Shown one piece after another: positions 56,215 through 64,000 of a stretch of 64,000 bases of DNA. The translations under genes and the position numbers were made by a program. The number at the start of each line of letters is the position of its first letter. The stretch's first letter is position 1. The notes under the pieces are model-generated. The model worked only from the letters and a program-made list of their open reading frames with translations. It had not been told where the DNA came from and did no database searches. Origin of the DNA: Chamaelirium japonicum (lineage: Eukaryota > Streptophyta > Magnoliopsida > Liliales > Melanthiaceae); assembly GCA_947650365.1 (NCBI GenBank), contig CANTAL010000027.1, positions 434,001 to 498,000 of the forward strand. Direction: 5' to 3'.

Positions 56215-58129
56215 ATTCTATTTCATTCGTACGATCCATTCTTACTCATTCGTACGATCCATTCTAATTCATTCGCACGAATGTAACCATTCTAATTCAT
56301 TCATACGATCCATTCTAATTAATTTGCACGATCCATTCTAATTCATTCATACGATCCATTTTAATTCATTTGTAAGATCCATTCTAATTCATTCGCACAA
56401 TCCATTCTAATTCATTCACACGATCCATTCTAATTCATTTGCACGATCCATTCTAATTCATTTATACAATCTATTCTAATTCTTTTGCACGAATGTATAC
56501 ATTCTAATTCATTCATACGGTCCATTCTAATTCCTTTGTACGATCCATTCTAATTCCTTCGTACGATCCATTCTAATTCCTTCGTATGATCCATTCTATT
56601 TCATTCATATGATCCATTCTAATTCCTTCGTACGATCCATTCTAATTCATTCCCATGAATGTATCCATTCTAATTCATACGTATGATCCATTCTAACTCA
56701 TTCATACGATCCAATCTAATTCATTCATACGATCCATTCTAATTCATTCGCACGAATGTATCCATTCTAATTCATTTGTACGATCCATTCTAATTCATTC
56801 GCACAATCTATTCTAATTCATTTGTACGATCTATTCTAATTCATTAGCACGGTCCATTCTAATTCATTCGTACGATCCATTCTATTTCATTCGTACGATC
56901 CATTCTTACTCATTCGTATGATCCATTCTATTTCATTCGTACGATCCATTCTTACTCAATCGTACGATCCATTCTAATTCATTCGCACGAATGTATCCAT
57001 TCTAATTCATTCGTACGATCCATTCTAATTCATTCGCATAATCCATTCTAATTCATTCATACGATCTATTCTAATTCATTCGTAGGATCCATTCTAATTC
57101 ATTCGCACGATCCATTCTAATTCATTCATACAATCCATTCTAATTCAATCATACAATCCATTCTATTTCGTTCGCACGAATGTATCCATTCTAATTCATT
57201 CGTACGATCCACCCTAATTCTTTCATATGATCCTTTCTAATTCGTTTGCACGACTGTATCCATTCTAACTCATTCGTAGGATCCATTCGAATTCATTCAT
57301 ACGATCCATTCTAATTCATTCATACGATCCATTCTAATTCATTCATACGATCCATTCTATTTCATTCGTACGATCCATTCTTACTCATTCGTACGATCCA
57401 TTCTAATTCATTCGCTCTAATTCCTTCGTACGATCCATTCTAATTCTTTCGTACGATCCATTCTAATTCCTTCGTACGATCCATTCTATTTCATTCGTAT
57501 TATCCATTCTAATTCCGTCGTACGATCCATTCTAATTCATTCCCATGAACGTATCCATTCTAATTCATATGTATGATCCATTCTAATTCATTCATACGAT
57601 CCAATCTAATTTATTCATACAATCCATTCTAATTCATTCGCACGAATGTATCCATTCTAATTCATTCATACGATCCATTCTAATTCATTCGCACAATCTA
57701 TTCTTATTCATTCGTACGATCCATTCTAATTCATTAGCACGATCCATTCTAATTAATTTGTATGATCCATTCTATTTCATTCGTACGATCCATTCTTACT
57801 CATTCGTATGATCCATTCTAATTCATTCGCACGAATGTATCCATTCTAATTCATTCGCATGATCCATTCTAATTCATTCATACGATCCATTATAATTCAT
57901 TCGTAAGATCAATTCTAATTCATTCGCACGATCCATTCTAATTCATTTGTATGATCCATTCTAATTCATTCATACAATCCATTCTAATTCTTTCGCACGA
58001 ATGTATCCATTCTAAATCATTCGTACGATCCACCCTAATTCCTTCATATGATCCATTCTAATTTATTCATACGATCCATATTAATTCATTAGCACGATCC
58101 ATTCTAATTTATTTGTACGATCCATTCTA

Positions 58130-58365
58130 TTTCATTCGTACGATCCATTCTAATTCATTAGCACGATCCATTCTAATTCATTCGTATGATCCATTCTATT
58201 TCATTCGTACGATCCATTCTAATTCATTAGCACGATCCATTCTAATTCATTAGCACGATCCATTCTAATTCATTCGTACGATCCATTCTATTTCATTCGT
58301 ACGATCCAATCTAATTCATTAGCACGATCCATTCTAATTCATTCGTACGATCCACCCTAATTCCT
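58130..58365 (+). repeat. Local AGCACG/GTACG monomer expansion in C2
   Basis: Five AGCACG monomers alternate with GTACG or GTATG monomers, some with TATTTCATTC first boxes, just left of the inverted segment. C1 has fewer here. It reads as a fresh small-scale amplification of a 46-69-bp unit. Confidence 0.8.
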
Positions 58366-58393
58366 TCGTATGATCCATTCTAATTTATTCGTA

Positions 58394-59215
58394 CAAAGGA
58401 ATTAGAATGGATTAGAATGGATCATATGAATTAGAATGGATTGTATGAATGAGTAAGAATGGATCATGCGAATGAATTAGAATGGATCATGCTAATGAAT
58501 TCGAATGGATCGTACGAATGAATTAGAATGGATCGTATGAATGAATTAGAATAGATCGTGCGAATGAATTAGAATGGATCATACGAATGAATTAGAATGG
58601 ATACATTCGTGCGAATGAATTAGAATGGATCGCACGAATGAGTAAGAATGGATCGTACGAATGAATGGATTGTACGAATGAATTAGAATGGATACATTCG
58701 TGCGAATGAATTAGAATGGATCGTACAAATGAGTTAGAATGGATCGTACGAATGAAATAGAATAGATCGTACGAATGAATTAGAATGGATCGTGCTAATG
58801 AATTAGAATGGATCGTAAAAATGAATTAGAATAGATTGTGCGATTGAATTAGAATGGATCGTACGAATGAATTAGAATGGATACATTCGTGCGAATGAAT
58901 TAGAATGGATCGTATGAATGAATTAGATTGGATCGTATGAATGAATTAGAATGAATCTTACCTATGAATTAGAATGGACACATTCATAGGAAGGAATTAG
59001 AATGGATCGTACGAAGGAATTAGAATGGATCATACGAATGAATTAGAATAGATACATTCGTGCAAAAGAATTAGAATGGATTGTATGAATGAATTAGAAT
59101 GGATCGTGCAAATGAATTATAATGGATCGTACGAAGGATTTAGAATGGATCGTACGAAGGAATTAGAATGGATCGTATGAAGGAATTAGAATGGATCATA
59201 CGAATGAATTAGAAT
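58394..59215 (-). repeat. Inverted satellite segment in C2
   Basis: This is the copy of 32221-33042 at a constant offset of 26,173. I count about ten base differences in 822 bp and no indel; most are C/T or G/A changes at CG, TG or CA. It is flanked by forward array on both sides and was carried along by the super-unit duplication. Confidence 0.93.
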
Positions 59216-62200
59216 CAATCCATTCTAATTTATATGTACGATCCATTCTAATTCATTCTAATATCCATTCTAATTCATTTGCACAATCTATTCTAATTCA
59301 TTCATACGATCCATTCTAATTCATTCGCACGAATGTATCCATTCTAATTGATTCGTACGATCCATTCTAATTCATTCGTACGATCCATTCTAATTCATTC
59401 GCACGATCCATTTTAAATCATTCATACGATCCATTCTAATTAATTCATACAATCCATTCTAATTCTTTCGCACGAATGTATCCATTCTAATTCATTCGTA
59501 CGATCCACCCTAATTCCTTCATATGATCCATTCTAATTCATTCGCACGAATGTATCCATTCTAATTCATTCATACGATCCATTCGAATTCATTCATACGA
59601 TCCATTCTAATTCATTCAAACGATCCATTCTAATTCATTTACACGAATGTATCCATTCTAATTCATTCGTACGATCCATTCTAATTCTTTCACCCAATCT
59701 ATTCTAATTCATTCGTACGATCCATTCTAATTCATTCGCACGATCCATTCTAATTCATTTGCAGGATCCATTCTAATTCATTCATACAATCCATTCTAAT
59801 TCTTTTGCACGAATGTATCCTTTCTAATTCAGTCGTACGATCCATTCTAATTCCATCCAACGATCCATTCTAATTCCTTCAACTGATCTATTCTATTTCA
59901 TTCGTATGATCCATCCTAATTCCTTCGTACGATACAATCTAAGTCATTCCCATTAATGTATCCATTCTTATTCATACGTACGATCCATTCTAATTCATTC
60001 ATACGATCCAATCTAATTCATTCATACGATCCATTCTAATTCATTCACACGAATGTATACATTCTAATTCATTCGTATGATCCATTCTAATTCATTCACA
60101 CTATCTATTCTAATTCATTCGTACGATCCATTCTAATTCATTTGTACGATCCATTCTCATTCATTCATTCGATCCATTCTAATTCATTCGTACGATCCAT
60201 TCTTACTCATTCGTACGATCCATTCTAATTCATTCGCACGAATGTATCCATTCTAATTCATTCGTACGATCCATTCTAATTTATTCGCACGATCCATTCT
60301 AATTCAATCGTACGATCCATTCTAATTCATTCGTACGATCCATTATAATTCATTCGCACGATCCATTCTAATTCATTCATACGATCCATTCTAATTCATT
60401 CATACAATCCATTCTAATTCTTTTGCATGAATGTATCCATTCTAATTCATTCGTACGATCCATTCTAATTCATTCGCACAATCTATTCTAATTCATTTGT
60501 ACGATCCATTCTAATTCATTAGCACGATCTATTCTAATTCTTTTGTACGATCTATTCTATTTCATTCATACGATCCATTCTTACTCATTCGTACGATCCA
60601 TTCTAATTCATTCGCACAAATGTATCCATTCTAATTCATTCGTACGATCCATTCTAATTCATTCGCACGATCCATTCTAATTCATTCGTACGATCCATTC
60701 TAATTCATTCGCACGATCCATTCTAATTCATTCATACGATCCATTCTAATTCATTCATACAATCCATTCTAATTCATTCGTATGATCCATTCTAATTCAT
60801 TCGCACGATCCATTCTAATTCATTCATATGATCCATTCTAATTCATTCGTACGATCCATTTTAATTCATTCGCACAATCTATTCTAATTCATTCGTACGA
60901 TCCATTCTAATTCATTAGCACGATCCATTCTAATTCATTCGTATGATCCATTCTATTTCATTCGTACGATCCATTCTTACTCATTCGTACGATACATTCT
61001 AATTCATTCACACGAATGTATCCATTCTAAATCAATCGTATGATCCATTCTAATTCATTCGCATGATCCATTCTAATTCATTCATACGATCCATTCTAAT
61101 TCATTCGTACGATCCATTCTAATTCATTCGTACAATCTATTCTAATTCATTCGTACGATCCATTCTAATTCATTATCACGATCCATTCTAATTCATTCGT
61201 ACGATCCATTCTTTTTCATTCGTACAATCCATTCTTACTCATTCGTACGATCCATTCTAATTTATTCGCATGAATTTATCCATTTTAATTCATTCGTACA
61301 ATCTATTCTAATTCATTCGAACGATCCATTCTAATTCATTCATACGATCCTTTCTAATTCATTCGTACGATCCATTCAAATTCATTCGCACGATCCATTC
61401 TAATTCATTCATACGATCCAATCTAATTTATTCATATAATCCATTCTAATTCTTTCGCACGAATGTATCCATTCTAATTCATTCGTACGATCCACCCTAA
61501 TTCCTTCATATGATCCATTCTAATTCATTCGCACGAATGTATCCATTCTAATTCATGCATACGATCCATTCGAATTCATTCATACGATCCATTCTATTTT
61601 ATTCGTAAGATCCATTCTAATTCATTCGCACGAATGTATCCATTCTAATTCATTCGTACGATCCATTCTAATTCATTCGCATGATCCAATCTAGTTTATT
61701 CGCATGATCCATTCTAATTCATTCGTACGATCCATTCTATTTCATTCGTACGATCCATTCTTACTCATTCGTACGATCCATTCTAATTCATTCGCACGAA
61801 TGTATCCATTCTAATTCATTCATACGATCCATTCTAATTCATTCGCACGATCCATTCTAATTCATTCATACGATCTGTTCTAATTCATTTGTACGATCCA
61901 TTCTAATTCATTCGTACGATCCATTCTAATTCATTCGTACGATCCATTCTAATTCTTTAGCACGATCCATTCTAATTCATTCATACGATCCATTCTAATT
62001 CATACGATCCATTCTAATTCATTCATACGATCCATTCTATTTCGTTCGTATGATTCATTCTAATTAATTCATACGATCCATTCTATTTCATTCGTACGAT
62101 CCATTCTTACTCATTCGTATGATCCATTCTAATTCATTCGCACGATCCAATCTAATTCATTCGCACAATCCATTGTAATTCTTTCGTACGATCCATTCTA

Positions 62201-62965
62201 TTTCATTCGTACGATCCATTCTTACTCATTCGTATGATCCATTCTAATTCATTCGCACGAAGGTATCCATTCTAATTCATTCGTACGATCCATTCTAATT
62301 CATTCGCACGATCCATTCTGATTCATTCATATGATCCATTCTAATTCACTCGTACGATCCATTCTAATTCATTCATACAATCCATTCTAATTCTTTCGCA
62401 CGAATGTATCCATTCTAATTCATTCGTACGATCCATTCTAATTTGTTCGCACGATCCATTCTAATTCATTCATATGATCCATTCTAATTCATTCGTACGA
62501 TCCATTCTAATTCATACGTACGATCCATTCGAATTCATTCATACGATCCATTCTAATTCATTCATACGATCTATTCTAATTCATTCGCACGAATATATTC
62601 ATTCTAATTCATTCGTACGATCCATTCTAATTCATTCGCACGATTCAATCTAATTTATTCGCATGATCCATTGAAATTGATTCGTACGATCCATTCTATT
62701 TCATTCATACGATCCATTCTTACTCATTCGTACGATCCATGCTAATTCATTCGCACGAATGTATCCATTCTAATTCATTCGTACGATCCATTCTAATTCA
62801 TTCGCACGATCCATTCTAATTCATTCATACGATCCATTCTAATTCATTCGTACGATCCATTCTAATTCATTCGCACAATCAATTCTAATTCATTCGTATG
62901 ATCCATTCTAATTCATTAGCACGATCCATTCTAATTCATTCGCACGATCCATTCTAATTCATTCA

Positions 62966-62990
62966 TGCAATAGAATTAGAATGGATTGCA
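62966..62990 (-). repeat. Single-monomer micro-inversion
   Basis: TGCAAT (62966-62971) and ATTGCA (62985-62990) are inverted arms around AGAATTAGAATGG, the reverse complement of the usual CCATTCTAATTC with one more base. Flipping the interval restores the common series of a CATACAATCC-type monomer followed by a TTTTGCACGAATG 28-mer. Confidence 0.88.
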
Positions 62991-63380
62991 CGAATGTATC
63001 CATTCAAATTCATTCGTACGATCCATTCTAATTCCTTCGTACGATCCATTCTAATTCCTTTGTATAATCCATTCTATTTCATTCGTACGATTCATTCTAT
63101 TTCATTTGTATGATCCATTCTAATTCCTTCATTCGATCCATTCTAATTCATTCCCACGAATGCATCCATTCTAATTCATATGTACGATCCATTCTAATTC
63201 ATTCATACGATCCAATCTAATTCATTCATACGATCCATTCTAATTCATTCGCACGAATGTATCCATTCTAATTCATTCGTACGATCCATTCTAATTTATT
63301 CGCACAATCTATTCTAATTCATTCGTACGATCCATTCTAGTTCATTAGCACGATCCATTCTAATTCATTCGTACGATCCA

Positions 63381-63400
63381 TTCTATTTCATTCTTACTCA
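63381..63400 (+). repeat. Two 10-bp boxes joined without a 13-bp box
   Basis: A TATTTCATTC box runs straight into a TTACTCATTC box. Elsewhere these two are always separated by GTACGATCCATTC. A precise loss of one 13-bp box is the simplest reading. Confidence 0.85.
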
Positions 63401-64000
63401 TTCGTACGATCTATTCTAATTCATTCGCACGAATGTATCCATTCTAATTCATTTGTACGATCTATTCTAATTCATTCACACGATCCAATCTAATTCATTC
63501 ATACGATCCAATCTAATTCATTCATACGATCCATTCTAATTCATTCGCACGAATGTATCCATTCTAATTCATACATACGATCCATTCTAATTCATTCGCA
63601 CAATCTATTCTAATTCATTCGTACGATCCATTATAATTCATTAGCATGATCCATTATAATGGATTCGTACAGTCCATTCTTTTTCATTCGTACGATCCAT
63701 TCTTACTCATTCGTACGATCCATTCTAATTCATTCGCACGAATGTATCCATTCTAATTCATTCGTACGATCCATTCTAATTCATTCGCATGATCCATTCT
63801 AATTCATTCATACGATCCATTCTAATTCATTCGTACGATCCATTCTAATTTATTCGCACGATCAATTCTAATTCATTCATACGATCCATTCTAATTCATT
63901 CATACAATCCATTCTAATTCTGTCGCACTAATGTATCCATTCTAATTTATTCGTACGATCCACCATAATTCCTTCGTATGATCCATTCTAATTCATTCGC

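Larger units (their letters stand above)
36096..62290 (+). repeat. Super-unit copy 2 (about 26.2 kb)
   Basis: B3-A4-A5-B4-C2 is a tandem copy of 7624-36095. It is shorter mainly through the 2,689-bp loss in B4. Its right end is near 62290, where C2 leaves the C1 pattern and enters D. Confidence 0.85.
56215..62290 (+). repeat. Higher-order block C2
   Basis: C2 is the partner of C1 with an inverted segment at the same place. It differs in the stretch 58130-58365 and by small monomer gains. Its right edge near 62290 passes into D, while C1 stops at the duplication junction. Confidence 0.86.
1..64000 (+). repeat. Satellite array, 23-bp monomer with 28-bp variants
   Basis: The window is a continuous tandem array. 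The monomer is a 10-bp box TAATTCATTC followed by a 13-bp box GTACGATCCATTC; phase 1 starts at base 1. Common second-box variants begin GCACG, CATACG, AGCACG, GTATG, TGCACG or CATACAATC. First-box variants are TATTTCATTC, TTACTCATTC, TAATTCCTTC and GAATTCATTC. The 28-bp form has GCACGAATGTATCCATTC as its second part. The variants recur in fixed order, which makes higher-order repeats. I see no unique sequence, gene, tRNA, rRNA or transposon on either strand. The array runs off both edges. A eukaryotic heterochromatic satellite is the best reading; species and chromosomal position cannot be told. Confidence 0.98.
62291..64000 (+). repeat. Block D, right flank of the duplication
   Basis: D has the same monomers and a CCCACGAATG unit start near 63149, but no partner block in the window continues along it. 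It has a micro-inversion at 62966-62990 and a run of two 10-bp boxes at 63381-63400. It continues past the window edge. Confidence 0.8.

Noticed and set aside
1-64000. CRISPR array
   Set aside because: The repeats are directly adjacent with no unique spacers, and the 10-bp and 13-bp parts are both repetitive.
1-64000. CENP-B box
   Set aside because: TTCG-TACG-A-TC in the monomer fits the first part of the CENP-B box pattern (TTCG, four bases, A, two bases), but the required CGGG is CATT here. Only a partial resemblance remains.
1-64000. Heat-shock elements of the kind suggested for CATTC-rich satellites
   Set aside because: The TTC and GAA pentamer parts in the 28-mer are separated by four bases (TTCGCACGAA), not the two needed, and no proper three-unit element was seen.
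1-64000. Telomeric or subtelomeric repeats
   Set aside because: No run of TTTAGGG, TTAGGG or a similar short G-rich unit on either strand.

Overview
The whole 64-kb window is one satellite DNA array. I find no gene, RNA gene, mobile element or unique-sequence island on either strand, and both window edges lie inside the array. The basic unit is a 23-bp monomer made of a 10-bp box (TAATTCATTC) and a 13-bp box (GTACGATCCATTC). About one monomer in six or seven is a 28-bp variant whose second box carries 5 extra bases (GCACGAATGTATCCATTC). I estimate roughly 2,700 monomers from the length. An array of this size, with higher-order structure and variants that look like CpG decay, indicates a methylating eukaryote, probably a pericentromeric, centromeric or other heterochromatic block. 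The sequence does not identify the species.

The monomers are nested in tiers: 23/28 bp; short modules running from one 28-mer to the next (about 70-240 bp); units of about 1.5 kb; blocks of about 5.6-5.8 kb; and a super-unit of about 28.5 kb. From shared private variants I read the layout as A1 (1-6020), B1 (6021-12680), A2 (12681-17946), A3 (17947-23641), B2 (23642-30060), C1 (30061-36095), B3 (36096-41250), A4 (41251-46730), A5 (46731-52481), B4 (52482-56214), C2 (56215-62290), D (62291-64000). A1, A3 and A5 are one subtype; A2 and A4 are another. The run B1(part)-A2-A3-B2-C1 (about 7.62-36.10 kb) is repeated in tandem as B3-A4-A5-B4-C2 (about 36.10-62.29 kb). The second copy lacks 2,689 bp.

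The forward array is interrupted by an 822-bp reverse-oriented segment in C1 (32221-33042), carried into C2 (58394-59215), and by a single-monomer micro-inversion near 62966-62990. Every large copy-to-copy length difference I could measure (46, 51, 120, 240, 263, 281, 383 and 2,689 bp) is an exact sum of 23s and 28s. This indicates in-register unequal exchange, replication slippage or gene conversion. One 281-bp patch in A1 joins sequence types found about 25 kb and 2.7 kb away. No coding system is present; the interest lies in the array's architecture and history. Coordinates and counts were made by eye; block boundaries are good to about one or two monomers unless stated.
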